A stretch of DNA of 64,000 bases from Mucidula mucida (Eukaryota; Basidiomycota; Agaricomycetes; Agaricales; Physalacriaceae): assembly GCA_015501055.1 (NCBI GenBank), contig JADNYV010000073.1, positions 96,299 through 160,298 of the forward strand, read 5' to 3'. The position numbers and the translations under genes were made by a program. Of this stretch, positions 46,243-58,378 are shown one piece after another (positions within the stretch are counted from its first letter, which is position 1; each line of letters opens with the position of its first letter). The notes under the pieces are model-generated. The model saw nothing but the letters and a program-made list of their open reading frames with translations. It was not told the DNA's origin and made no database searches.

Positions 46243-48134
46243 GTGCCAGTTTTTTGTGAGGGGACGGCTTTGCCAACGATCCGATCGGCTTGGTGAAGTG
46301 ACTCAATCAAACATTATGGGCAGACCCATCCGATTTGTACGCGGTTCCCACGTTTGCACGTAGGCAAACACTTGGCGGATTTCAACCAAGTCGGTCGTCG
46401 CTCAAGCGGGGTGGGCCCTTTGGCGGCTGTAGATGCCAGAAATGGATATCTGCTACTAGAAATGTTGGAGAAACTTGTTTTCTTCTTATTTGTAACCCTC
46501 TGACACGCCACACAGCATACCACAATGATTTAATGTACTTAACTCTCAATGCTGGCCATTTGGGATCCGAATCTGTCAAACACCATACCTTGCCCTCATA
46601 CTGAACTCTAGTGTATCGGTGCAGTTGCCGTGCCTAACTTGCGTGTGGCATTGGTATCACTGGGATGTGAGGTATCTCTCGCCCTTTTACACCTTATTGC
46701 AGGCGTCAAAAAGGAATTATGGGCTCCTCTCCCTCTCTAGTCTCTATCTTCCCATCATTTCCGTGTTTGCCTTGACAGATTTCGCTCTGCGCCGGCCCTC
46801 GCTGCCCTTGGATTTGCTCCTAGGCTCACTCGTGCTTGTCTTTACAATGGCGTTGTTTTGACGTGCAGTGCATAAACCCTTGATACCACGCTGCTACCAC
46901 ACTGGACCAGTGGATGCGAGCTTGGGCTCCCTTGGTATGGTGCGTTCTTTCTTTGATGTGTTCTTCTCTTATCTCAATTGATCCCTATCACGTCTGGCTA
47001 GGTTATCTCTTGCTGCGATGAGCAGAGAGGCTAGCCTTGAACCACCACGCTCTCGATGAGCTTTCCGTCAACGTGGACGACAATGTTACCCGCACTGCGG
47101 ATGACACGCCTTCTTCCCCTTTGCCTTTTCTCAATCTGCCATTGCCACCTCCATAGATGACCGGCTCAGTGTTGTCAGCATCGACATACTCCTTCCGCAC
47201 CTGCTTCGCATCTCGTTATAGAATATGAGGTCTTTGGGTGTGAATGGTCGTGCTCGTCGATGGCACCCGAGCAATTGCTCATTTTTGACCACCCATTCAA
47301 TTGCTGTTGGGCGTTTCGTCACGTATCTTATCTGATTACTTATCCGCAGTTACCAGTAGAAGTCGGAGGTGTTGCGTTCATGTTCGGCTCAGTGCTGCGC
47401 CAAGAATCACTGATGCTGCCAACGACTTTGCCGTAGTAGATTGTCTCCCAAGTATCTCCACATTGGGGGAGCTTCATCGTTACATTTGAAAACGAGGACA
47501 GTCAATCAGGCTGCGGTCCGAAACAGTGACTTTCGGTGTGTTCAGCCTTTAACCACCCACACGAATCGAGGCTGGTGCTCTATTAACAAAGTATGACTGA
47601 CACGGCGCAACATGTCACTAAAAGATCATGCTGAACGTACAGCTCCGTCCATGGTGGAAGCTGACTGGAGCTAATGATACACTTCGAAATTGCTTGACGG
47701 CTCCCATACTACTTCGTGTCTACAGTCATTTGAGAACTCAAGCCTGAGAAATGCCCAGGGTTGTCGTGCAAATTATGAGCCACTATTCAGGTCATGGGCG
47801 AAAAGGGTATACAATGGAAATGGTATCAGCGTGGCGCATGGAAGTGCAGTGACCGGCAAGGCGAGCACGAAACAAAAGACAGAAAGTTGCATGACGGATA
47901 CACAAGGCGGGCAATGAGATGGTGATGGTTCGGATTCAAGAAGGGAAAGCACGTTACGCCACGATATATAGCCGCAGCCAAACAATGGAACAAACAAACA
48001 CGACGCGTCCACGCGTGCCATGCTCACGAATACTTGTAAGATTGGACGCCTGCCATATACACACTCGTAAAAACATGATTAGTGCTACATTAATACGCAT
48101 TACAGATTCGAACAAAATAAGATACACACCACGG
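46243..48134. other. Intergenic, one coding-like patch
   Basis: Minus-strand frames around 47003-47322 contain text that looks weakly coding (for example NIVVHVDGKLIESVVVQG). No gene can be built, and the rest is empty to me. Confidence 0.3.
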
Positions 48135-50912
48135 CTATGTAGACGGCGGACCACCCTGCGAACTCCCCTCACTGCCATCCCCGACCCCTAGCAGACTCTG
48201 CAAATCAAACGAATCCACCGGCTGCACATAAAAGCCTGCCACCGAATACGAACTCAGCAGCTCGTCGAGCGAACACGTATCTACGCAAGGCGTATCAGCA
48301 AAGAAGAGACAGCATAATACAAACGGGCACACTGACTCGATTCCGCGGCCTCCTTCGCCATCGACGCTCGCAGCGACGTCTCCGTCGGCGGGGCTGTCTT
48401 CAAATCCGGATCTACAAGCAGTGAGCGTCAACACGCTGCAGTCACTACACACTCACTTGTGAACCTCCTCAGCAGACCCTTATCCGGCAGCGAAATGAAC
48501 GTCTTGAGATGGGACTGGACTTCCCGACTCGCGCGCAAACCCTACCGCGGCCGCCTTGTCATCCAGCACACTGCTCACAAACGATACCCCAGACCAGTAG
48601 TGCTCCATATGGTGTATCGCCTTGATTAATGCACTCAAATATTGCTTGATGCGCGAGGCGATAAGCAAATCGGCCGTACGCGCCTTCCTCAGCGGCTCGA
48701 TACCCAAGGCGCTCGTTTTCATGTCGTGGAGGAACGCTAAGCATGCAACGTATAGTGGTTGCACGACAAACGGACTAGATAACTGAAGGCTTGTCATTTC
48801 CTTATCAACATGTACAGTCAAGAGTGACTCACATAGCTCTGGCTGGAGAAGAGATCCGCGTACACCAAACATTCGCTAATGATCTTCGAGCTGTCCGAGG
48901 ACAACTCGATAGATCGGTCCATGCTTTGCGACAGCGGTGTATCCATTCCAGACGGACTCATGAGGAGCTCTGGATGATACACCAGCGCCATCACAGCGTT
49001 AGCCCAAAGGTGGAGGGACAGATATGTCCCTCCATGCCCACGTTCTTCCTGCACGCGAAAGTTCTTCGGGTCCCACCTCATCCCTGGTGGCAAGTCGTCA
49101 TAAAACGTTACCAGTTGACTCTGCAACCCGCTGAGCCCTTCCCCGCCATCTGCGGCAGCGGCAACGAGTGTCCGTACGCGCCGCGTCTGCCGTTCAAAAT
49201 GCCAGCTATTCGACCACACAAAACCATAAGCCGCACCCAGTATTGAAAGGGCACTGGACCTGGTATTTCTGCTCTACCAGCCGGGTTGGGAATGAAATCT
49301 TCGTCTGTCGGCAAGGGAATCTCAATCAAGTCTTCTGATATTGAGGGCGGTCGTCCAGTGGAAAAGGCGAGGATACGATCAGTCACGAAGAGACTCCAAA
49401 AGAGCAGACGTGTTCGAATAACGTGCGCTGCAGACTCGTAATTTCAGATATCTGGACAGAAATCAGCCGAGATCCAAAAATATGAAAAGGCAAACAGTAC
49501 TTCGTGCAGTCCAAGGTCCAGTGCCATTCGGAAAGCCATGCTATAGAGTGTCAATACCGAACAAATTGATATCAAACGCATATACCCAGAATATTGCTAG
49601 GAAATCACAATGAGTCTACAAGTACACCAACGACTCTAAACTTACCCATAACCCGCTCTCTGAGCTCTGACCGTAGTTGGCCCACGCTAAGAGCAACAAT
49701 CCAGTAACAACATCAGTTGTCGGCAAATGCAATAGCGGTATAATCAGTTCTTGGGCTTTCGTTATGAACGGTGCACACGCCTAAACAAATATCAGCGACA
49801 TGAAGCGCACAGGGCGGCGTACTCACTTTCGCAGGTGAGCGGTTCCCGATGGATGAAAACGAGCACTAAGAGCGCATATACCTGGATAGAAAAATCAGAC
49901 CCACTACACTTGCCTGCCCAAGCTGTCCTTACAATTGAGAAGGAAAGCTGACATTGTTCCTGTTTCAAGACGTTCATCCATCCGACGTCGGCTAATACTA
50001 GGAAAGTAGGGGCTCATCGTGCTGAAAACGTATCCAACAGCGGAAGGTGAATGTGGGGTAAGGGAGTCCCGCATCATCGAACATGGCTTCTGGCGGCTCG
50101 GGTGACCGGCTTGGAATGTACCGTCGGGACGGGCGCGCTCGCGGCGCCTGTCGCCTTTGGCTGCAATTTGAGAGAAATCCGATTTATGCCAGGACTGCGA
50201 GAATCAATGAAGGGTCAAGCAAATGATGGTAGCGTACGTACTGTATGGCTGTAGATCCGGACTAGTGGGCAAGTCAGTGGATACGCCTGAAAAATGGGGG
50301 AAATGCAGACAAATCTGTAGTAGTAGAGCTCGAGGCATCAGGCTTGGAGGGATCGTTGTCGATAAAGGCGACGGGCGATTCGAGTGCGCGAACGAGACTG
50401 GCGGTGTGTTTCTCTGGAGGGCGAGGGAGACCAGGCGCCACGAATACCTCGGGTTGGCTTGAGCTGTAGCGATACCTGCGGCTCTGGCCATATATACGAG
50501 CTCGACGTTGCCGGCATGGGAAATCCCACATATTGGCCGCATTCAGTGGATCCATCTGGCCCTACACAAATCGCGTCAATCGTCGAGCAGCAGAAGACTA
50601 TACGCGTACCCATATGCCACCACCGTCGGTACTGTACTCCTGCGTTGCCCGTTCCTTGCGCTCTTCCTCCTCCATCTCCCGCCGTGTGCGCTTTCGTTTA
50701 CGCCCCGTCGGCCAGGTGCATTCCTCGCCGACCTTGGCGCACGTCTTGCATATCGGCTTTTCGCCTGAACATCGCGCGCGCTTCGTCCGACAACGGTGGC
50801 AAGCCAATGGCACCCGTTTCTCGTTGTTCTTTCCGTTGCTAGTGTCGTTGCCGCTGTGCTCAGGCGAGTCGGGCGATGCATAGTTCATGTCGGTTGGGGA
50901 CCGCGAGCCCAT
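48135..50912 (-). CDS. Zn2Cys6 transcription factor with fungal-specific middle domain
   Basis: The ATG at 50912 starts a protein whose first 100 residues hold the binuclear zinc cluster CHRCRTKRARCSGEKPICKT followed by CAKVGEEC, then a basic linker (GRKRKRTRREMEEEERKER). The middle homology region (49390-48480) shows VTDRILAFSTGRPPSISEDL, IPLPTDEDF, PFQYWVRLMVLCGRI and YHPELL. The tail ends SLLGVGDGSEGSSQGG at 48135. Such proteins regulate catabolic or secondary-metabolism genes from the nucleus. It is divergent from the O-methyltransferase gene. Many introns are present, and the junction near 50290 was not resolved with a normal GT donor, so intactness is not proven. Confidence 0.75.
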
Positions 50913-51577
50913 CGTGGAGAAATGGTAAAACAAGTTGGGGGTGGCTGTGTACTCCTAGCTACGCCATTGTGGGTTCTTATGTGTGCACTTCACAATCATC
51001 ATTCAGACTCAACATGGGTAAAACAGATTAAAGAACATTTGTGTGTGCATATCAACCGAAAGAAGAATCATCATTCAAACTTAAACACCAGTCAAACGAA
51101 GCAGGATTCAAGAAAGAACATTCTCCCAATCAGGAAAACAGCCAATCCGTCTTGTGCATCTTGGTCTTGCGCGACCCGTCTTGCCGAGTCTTGTGACTCA
51201 AATCTTTTGCGTCTTGCTCTTGCAGAGCCGCATCTTTCCAGTCTTCTTCTTGCCATCTTGCAACTGCCCATCTGTCCTTTTCTTTGCCATTATCTTAGTC
51301 TTGCTGTAGATCCACAAATGGGAAAAAAATATAAGAAGGCTATGTAACAGTAACAGTATGTACATGATAATGAGAGAATCAGCTCGGGTACTCTTATGGG
51401 CATTTGGGCCATGGACCATGCTTGTACCCGCGCGTATGGGTCAGTCATCCACCCGCCGATATGGTGCCAGCTGACCGGAAGATGTTGAATATGTGACATG
51501 ATATCTGTAAGGCGGCGGTACATAAGCTGCGAGAAACTTAAAGCACCATATACTTGAGTCAAGCCCACCTCAGCCAA
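50913..51577. promoter_or_regulatory. Divergent region, Zn2Cys6 regulator and O-methyltransferase
   Basis: The two genes face away from each other across about 660 nt. The interval holds two copies of the dispersed repeat and a TCTTG-rich stretch (about 51155-51300). No binding site can be assigned. Confidence 0.4.
50970..51110 (+). repeat. Dispersed repeat, copies 1 and 2 in tandem
   Basis: Copy 1 (about 50970-51030) and copy 2 (about 51038-51110) share TGTGTGCA, AATCATCATTCA and a following AAAC/CAGTCAAAC segment with each other and with 46150-46242 in reverse orientation. Confidence 0.6.
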
Positions 51578-52338
51578 ATGCAACGACCTACCACGACATA
51601 CGCCGACTGGGACCGCACCGACAACTTCCTCATCCCCGCAGACCCCATCCTAGACGCCGGGGTCGCCAACGCTGCGAAGAACGGGCTGCCCGACATCGCT
51701 GTAAGCGCCGCCCAAGGCAAATTCCTGTATCTCCTCGCTAAAACCATTGGCGCGAAACGAATTGTCGAGGTCGGCACATTGGGAGGGTATGTAGTAGCTG
51801 CTCTCGGCGTGCCTTTAAATAATGGCGCTTATCTTTTTAGATACTCCGCGACGTGGCTTGCAAGGGCTCTGCCTGACGGCGGTGAGCTCATTGGGCTCGA
51901 GGTAGATGCGAAGCACGCAAAGGTACGCCATTGAGACGCCGTACAGTGCAGGCGTTCTCATCACCGTCACAGGTCTCCGCGGAAAACATAGCCAACGCCG
52001 GCCTCAGCGACAAAGTCCACTTGATCGTCGGGCCCGCGCAAGCATCCTTGCAGGCGATCCCCACAGACGCTCCCAAATTCGATATGGCGTTCATTGACGC
52101 GGACTGGCAGTCCATCCCTGAGCACTTCCAGGAGGCGAAGCGGATCGTCAGGAGCGGAGGCGTCATCGTAACAAGTTCTTCGTCTGCCGAATGATAGATG
52201 TAGCTGAGCTAACCCATGCAGATCGTCGACAACGTAGTCCAGGGCGGCGAAGTGTCCAACTTTGGCGAGAAGAAGATGGCGTGGGCTGAGCCGGAGGGCG
52301 TTCGAAGACTTGTCAAGGCCATCCAGATTCCAGAATGA
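51578..52338 (+). CDS. SAM-dependent O-methyltransferase (family 3), C-terminus frameshifted
   Basis: The ATG at 51578 starts MQRPTTTYADWD. Exons joined across GTATGT, GTACGC and GTAACA donors read IVEVGTLGGYSATWLARAL (SAM site), LIGLEVDAKHAK, FDMAFIDADW (metal/catalytic region) and IVDNVVQGGEV. These are signatures of the class I catechol/caffeoyl-CoA type, which methylates small hydroxylated aromatics. After VKAIQ the frame runs into TGA at 52336-52338. An alternative frame seven bases later reads NDEEVEATVIGTVG and YDRFLYAVRK and ends at 52417, which is the expected family C-terminus. The extra seven bases (ATTCCAG) repeat neighbouring text. The product would lack the last core strand and may be inactive. 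Confidence 0.72.
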
Positions 52339-52831
52339 TGAGGAGGTCGAGGCGACCGTCATCGGAACAGTGGGGAACAAAGAGTACGATAGGTTTTTGT
52401 ACGCCGTCAGGAAGTAGTTGACTGAGATGAATTCGAACAATGGAATGAACAAGAGATTGAAATTAGAGTCACTGGAAGTAAGAAATGATGTCCCTACCCC
52501 CTACGGACCGCTAATCCCGGGTGATGGGAATCACTTATTGAGTGTTTACCGCTTTTGTACTGATCCTCACACAGTGACAAAGCCGTTGCCACACGGTCCC
52601 CCAAGTACGTCTTCCTGTAAGCTTAGCGTTCGACTTCACGGAGCACCTAATACTGTATCCTCCCCAACCACTCAGGCCGTTGAAAAATACCAAGGATATT
52701 CGATTTCCAAGCTCTTGGCGCGATTGTCTGGCGCGACTTGGGCGCGCGTCGCGCGAGGCTCAGCTGAGACGGTCACGACATAATGATATCGTAATAACCC
52801 CATCATCCTTCCGCCGGCAGTCCCTCGAGGC

Positions 52832-52838
52832 TATAAAA
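52832..52838 (+). promoter_or_regulatory. TATA box of the dienelactone hydrolase-like gene
   Basis: TATAAAA lies 45 nt before the ATG at 52877. Confidence 0.55.
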
Positions 52839-52876
52839 CCCGGTCCTTCTGTTGCCTTGTCTTCAGAAAAGGACCC

Positions 52877-54026
52877 ATGCTGTTCTCACTCCAGTCGCTT
52901 CTTCCCGTCATTCTCTCTGTGGTTGCAGTTAATTCAGCTGTCGTCCCAGCTGTCGACACGTCTGGGCATTTTCACGCTACCCAGCGCACCGACGAGCCTC
53001 AAGGAAAAAATATCACGATCAATGGAGTATTGACATACGTGTCTTTGCCCAAGGGAGACTTTGACCCGAGCACGGCGGTTTTGTTGCTGACAGGTGAGTT
53101 CCTTTCTCTCCATTTACGGGTTACGTTGACTTAATTGTACGCAAAGATGTGTTTGGTTTACCATCACCCGACAATCTGGTGAGTTTCCTCTGTTTCGATA
53201 TCCCTTTACCAAACTCACATATGCTTTTCAGCTATTGGTCAGTACAATTCCACCCTACATGCTTGTGATTGGTGATCAATATTAAGATTGCCAGGCCGAC
53301 GAATGGGCTGCAGCGGGCTTCGCGGTAAGAAACCTTTGTAATCCTGGGACACGTTCTCCTCATGTCATGATCTGACAGACCTACGCGCCCGACTATCTCA
53401 ACGGGGATGCTATTGCTCCAGACGGCAACGTCGCAGAGTGGATTGTCCGACACGGCGAAGCACAAACCACGCCACCCCTCCTTGCTGTCATCGACGCCCT
53501 CAAAGAGCATGGAGTCACACAGATTGCTGCCACTGGGTACTGTTTCGGCGGTAAGTCGCCAACTTCACGGCGAAACCTGATGTGAATCTCACGTTCTTTT
53601 TTTTTGTACTGATACACATAGGTCTCTACATCACGCGCCTCGTCCAAAATAACACCATCACAGTCGGCACCATGGCGCACCCCTCGCTTCTCAATGTACC
53701 CGCCGATTTTGAGCTTATTAAAGCCCAGTCGCAAATTCCCATCGAGATCAATAACGCGGAGCTTGACACTGGATTTACACCTTCGCTTGCGGAGGATACC
53801 GACGAGCTGATGGTAGGACAGTACGCCCCGGGGTACTTGAGGCAGCAGTTTGATGGTGTAGGGCACGGATTTGCCGTACGCGCGAATGCTGTGAGTATCT
53901 ACTTCCAGCCTCAGGCATAATGACTCTGATATTCGCTCGTTCTACTAGTCGGATCCTGTTCAGGTTGCCGCCAAGGACGGCGCGTTCAACGCATCGTTGG
54001 AATGGTTCATTGCTCATCTCAATTAA
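52877..54026 (+). CDS. Secreted dienelactone hydrolase-like alpha/beta hydrolase
   Basis: The ATG at 52877 opens a signal peptide (MLFSLQSLLPVILSVVAV). Small exons then read TYVSLPKGDFDPSTAVLLLT, DVFGLPSPDN, DEWAAAGF and TYAPDYLNGDAI, with the nucleophile motif ATGYCFGG (Cys) and the catalytic His in GVGHGF. The final exon ends EWFIAHLN with TAA at 54024-54026. The length of about 260 aa fits the DLH family, which hydrolyses lactones such as dienelactone in aromatic breakdown. Fungal members are diverse and the substrate is unknown. The gene appears intact and could belong with the O-methyltransferase and P450 beside it. Confidence 0.8.
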
Positions 54027-54449
54027 TGCATAAAATGCTAGGTTTCTTGAGTGTAAAAGTATCTCGAGCGACTTCTTGTCAACCATAGTCATTGTCAGAT
54101 TGCGATGATAGAATGACCATGTACACGGAACTCGTCAAGCTTGTCAACTGGGATCATTGGATTAAGCGCCACTTGGAGCTTCCACCAGAGCTACCCGGCA
54201 ATGTACTTGCAACTTTGGGTGCTGCAGCTCACATCGGACCGAGTACTTCCTTTCCACAATGGATCCGCTCTGCATCATTCCGCACCGAGTCTATTAGCCA
54301 AGAGGACCGCCAGATTACATGTAACTCTACCGCTGCAATGGGACTAAGGCACTAACGCCTGTCACAGACCGTTCTTCTTGGCCTTCCCAGCTACAAGCCG
54401 AATAGCAACCTCTGCTCGTTACTCTCTTGACGAAACGCAAACTTCATCG
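54027..54449. other. Intergenic upstream of the P450 relic
   Basis: No supported feature. The short open frames here have no recognisable content. Confidence 0.4.
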
Positions 54450-56359
54450 ATGCGCGAACTTTTGCAGTCGTATATTCCGCTGTTGTGTATTTTCTTAGTC
54501 TTCAGGACTCTGTATATCGCATTTTCAAGGTTATACTTGCATCCGCTGAAGACTTTTCCTGGGCCCCGCCTTGCCGCTCTTACCGATTACTACCAGGCGT
54601 TCTACGAAGTATGGAGGAACGGTATGTTCACTAAACACACTGAGAACCTCCACCGGCTCTATGGTAGTGCTTCCTTTGCGCTCTCTGTCCGTCAAACTGA
54701 CTCGCATAACCATTTTAGGTCCGGTCGTGAGAGTTCGGCCCAATGAAGTATCAATCCGACTTGTTAAGTGGTACTGTCATAGCTAAATCGCGCTCGGCAG
54801 CTGCATTGCCAGAGTGCCGAAGCCTACTTTGCCATCTATACCCCTCACTCTGGATTCACCAAGGACCCGTTCTTCTACAACGCAATTGTTGCTGATTCCG
54901 TTTTCGGTACCGTCAATGTCCAGAAGCACAAGGCCCGCCGAGACACCATCAACCCCCTCTTCTCGCGGCGGGCAATTTTGAAGCTGGAGGACGAGGTTCA
55001 AGAAAAGGTTTGGCTCCTGTAGCCCCGGACAGTATTGTTTCAGACACTACATCTAAGTCGATTTGCTCATGCAACAAATCCGTGCTTACAACAGCGAACT
55101 TGTGAACCTCTTCCATGCCTTTTGATGCCTCGCCATGGACATCATCACTGCTTACAGTTACGCGCATTCCTTTGGTGGGCTCACTGCGCCTGGATTTGAC
55201 CATCTCATCCTGCGCTCTGTCCCGGAAGCTACATTCATTGCAACTGCGAGCAAGTGTTTCCCCATCTTGCTTCTTATGCACTGCCTTCCGCAATGGCTAT
55301 TGAGCATGATGGATCCCTTGCTAAGAAGCCTGGTTGATCTTAAAAGCTTCCTTGGCAGCCAAGTTGATGCATTATTGGCGAATCTGGATGGTCTAAACAA
55401 TGCAAATCATAAAACTATCTACCATTATCTGATTACACCCGAGTTGATTAGGAATGGGGATGTGCCGTTCAAGAAGGCGCTCATTGACGAGGTGCGTCGT
55501 CTTCTGTTCACTGTCAAGTCGTCCTCATCAACGAATATTAGGCTCTGGTCTTACTCATTGCAGGCACCGATACTGCCAGTAACGCTATGACCATCGGATT
55601 TTTTCATCTGTTATCCAATCCAACGACGATGGAGAAACTCCAGGCCGAGTTACAGACTGCTTGGCCAGAAAAGGACATGCCGTTCTTGTATGAGATGGCC
55701 GAGAAGCTCTTGTATCTAGTAAGGATGGACGTCTCACAGCAACACACACTCAGCTAACTCGTTACTTGAAAAGACTGGCGTGATTAAAGAAGCCCTTCGT
55801 TTGAGGCTGGGGCCACCTGTTTCCCTTCCGCGGGTCGCCATCTCTGCAACTATCATCGACGGAATCGCTGTTCCTGCTGGAGTATGTGTGGATACTTGGT
55901 CTGAATGTGACATCTAACATGTATTTTTGCAGACGACGGTCGGGGTTGGCCAACCATTCGTACTCAAGAATCCCAACATCTTTCCCGACCCCTCTAAATT
56001 CAAACCGGAGCGATGGATGGGACCTGACGCGCAGAAGCTGGACAAGTACCTCGTTGTGTTTTCTAGAGGTCCGAGGAGTTGTCTGGGAATGAAGTACGAA
56101 CATTCTTTCGCCCTTCTTTGGCGTTATGCTGACTGTTTCATTTCAGTTTGGCGTGGTGTGAATTGTATCTGACGTTTGCGCACTTGTCGCGCAAGTTTGA
56201 TATGCAATTGTTCGAGACAAGGTCAGTATTTCAAGTCGTTGATGGAGGAGAAGCTCACTATGAAATAGTGAGGAAGACATGATCCTTCGAGATCATATGG
56301 TACCGTTGTGGAAGGACGTTAGACCATTGCAAGCCATCGTGTCAGAACGTACAACGTAG
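54450..56359 (+). pseudogene. Cytochrome P450 monooxygenase, broken by a stop codon
   Basis: The ATG at 54450 starts a membrane anchor (LLQSYIPLLCIFLVFRTLYI) and a proline-rich hinge (PGPRLAAL). The chain reads PVVRVRPNE, KHKARRDTINPLFSR, the oxygen-binding AGTDTASNAM, the ExxR segment IKEALRL, PDPSKFKPERW and the heme loop FSRGPRSCLGM, ending SERTT at 56359. Between VNLFHAF and CLAMDI there is an in-frame TGA at 55123-55125, where an Arg codon would be expected. The preceding intron (about 55012-55058) is also one base out of phase. All landmark motifs survive, so inactivation is recent. Agaricomycete P450s of this shape act on aromatics or terpenoids. Confidence 0.75.
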
Positions 56360-56963
56360 TCATAAGTCGGGAGGACAGTGCCGGGTGTAAAATGTCTAGG
56401 AGTGGTTAAGGATAAGTATACTGTATAATGACAAGGTCGAATTGACACTGTCGATGATCCAGTGGCATGCCTTGAGGTACATGGAGGTCCGCCTTACGCC
56501 CTCCATTCTCATCTGCTACGTAGTACCATGGCATGACACTGCATGAACACGACTTTGACACTACTTCCTGGACGCGTAACGCAGCTGGTCCCGAAGAGCT
56601 CTCAAATTTACCGGTGAGTGACGACGTTGGAGCTCAGCGCCTCAACGGTCGATAATGGGTCATGTGCGAAGTTAATCGTTGCACAGGTCATATGGAATGC
56701 TCCCCGGCTAGTCTTCTTAGTCATGATGTTCCAAATAGGTTAGTTCTTCTCTCGCAAGTGCCAGTGTGACGCCCGGCTGCTTGGACAGAACTCGGATGCC
56801 AACTTCTTCACTATTGAGAACCCGTTGTTCCAAAACTGCAGTTAAACCTTTGTCGAGTAGGAGCATTGTTTCCAACGGGAACCCATAATCTGTTCTTTGT
56901 TCAGCGCCACCTCATCTCTTTCACAAGCTCTAGGGCTTACTACGACACCTTACGAGTTTTCAG
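56360..56963. other. Intergenic, no gene seen
   Basis: Nothing supported between the P450 relic and the F-box-like fragment. Confidence 0.4.
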
Positions 56964-57600
56964 GTGCATTTTGTTCAACCAAAACATTGTCTCATCAATT
57001 CTATCATTGACATAACAATTCCACAAGAGCTTCTCGAAGATATCATCAATGCTCTTGCGAGGACCAACAAACTGGAGACAGCCTTGCTGTTGTGCACGAC
57101 TACCGCCAGGCCTCTCCGTCGGCGGGCACAAATGCACATCTTCCAGAGCATTTCTCCTCACTCATTGTTGATCCCCTTTGCGACTGTTATCATTAATCCA
57201 AGCCAATGACAATCTACTGCCTTGTATCCAGAAGCTCCACGTTGACTGGGATAGCGGATACAGCTGGCGCAAAGCGCTTGATAAAGGCTCATGTAACGAC
57301 GAGTTCTGGACGGAGTGGCATCCTCACTTCTTCAAGGTCCTCGCCCAACTTGTTCATTTGCGCAAACTTTGTCTGACTAGGATAGTATCCCAATCAACCA
57401 TATACTTCTCTTGGGGTATCAGACATAATTCTGAACAATGCAAGCAAATTCTCTATAGAGGCACAAGAGATCTTGCTATTCCTGCAGTGTTTCCCAAATG
57501 CCGTCATGCTTTGCGTGTGGAATACCTACCCCAGCACATCATTGTCTTTACCAGCCACTTCTCTAGCACCGTCCATCACAACCCTCATCGTGTATAATGA
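56964..57600 (+). pseudogene. F-box-like gene fragment
   Basis: The frame reads IPQELLEDIINALARTNKL and then ALLLCTTTARPLRRRAQMHIF, the pattern of agaricomycete F-box-like proteins. It then shifts frame near 57180 into LHVDWDSGYSWRKALD. No good start codon or exon plan is evident and the C-terminal part fades out by 57600. I take it as a remnant. Confidence 0.4.
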
Positions 57601-57653
57601 GGGTACTATGTGGACGGGCCTCTTTTCTTTGAGAGAAATGCAGCACCTCGAAA

Positions 57654-57823
57654 CTAGGGATGTGCGCCGTACCATATGTACGGTCCATACGGTACGGCGT
57701 ACGGGTTACGGGACGCGTACCATGAGCGTGTTAGACATCCACCCTACGGCACGGTCACGGTTCGGGTGCATGCCCGTTGCGGTGCTTGGATACGGCCGTG
57801 GACGGCCGTATACGGTATCTCTA
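57654..57823. repeat. CGTACGG-rich palindromic segment, possible MITE
   Basis: The stretch from TAGGGATGTGCGCCGTACC to GGCCGTATACGGTATCTCTA is packed with CGTACGG, CCGTACG and GGCCGT motifs that can pair with each other. The two outer edges (TAGGGAT and, reversed, TAGAGAT) are similar. Base composition differs sharply from the flanks. Confidence 0.4.
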
Positions 57824-58198
57824 ATTAATCAAAACAATGCTCAGTATCCATGACGAAGTGAGCGCAGCATCACATTTTGAATATGAACAGTGGCGAGGCA
57901 TGGTCGGTGTTGCCATTTTGCGAGAATAACCGCGTGGTACGATTACTTTCCCACGGACCCTCTTTTGGATGCGACATTCATCTCGAAGGCTGCAGCTACG
58001 CCAAACCAGCCGATTCTTGCCCCGGAATACGTTTATAGCGTCAGAAAATGTCAGTATTATACTTTCAGCGCCAAGCACGATCCAAAGACGCGCTAAGTCG
58101 CGTCTCGATTGCATTCAGATTCCGTCTTGGTAACTTACAACACTTTTGGTCTAGTTCGCTTATGAATAGCTCCCTTATTTTTTTCTGTAGCACGTAAT

Positions 58199-58378
58199 TG
58201 TTAGCGACTGACTAAGCCACGAGACTCAACCAGGTACCACAGCAAGAACTAAGGAAGAAAGTGTTCGCGTTCGTAAGACTAGGCTAGGCCAGGTGTATAA
58301 ACAAGATCGGAACTAAAGTACAATGATACTACACTACTGCTTATATACTAGTAAGTCTGTGTTTGGGACTCCTTGTCC
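58199..58378 (-). repeat. Outer copy of an LTR-like 180-nt repeat
   Basis: The sequence starts TGTTAGCGACTGACTAAGCC and ends CTCCTTGT. It matches 58751-58930 with few differences. It includes the TATATAAGCAGTAG segment and the last bases of the pol reading frame, so it seems to be the 3' end of another copy of the element. Spacer 58379-58750 separates the two. Confidence 0.6.
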
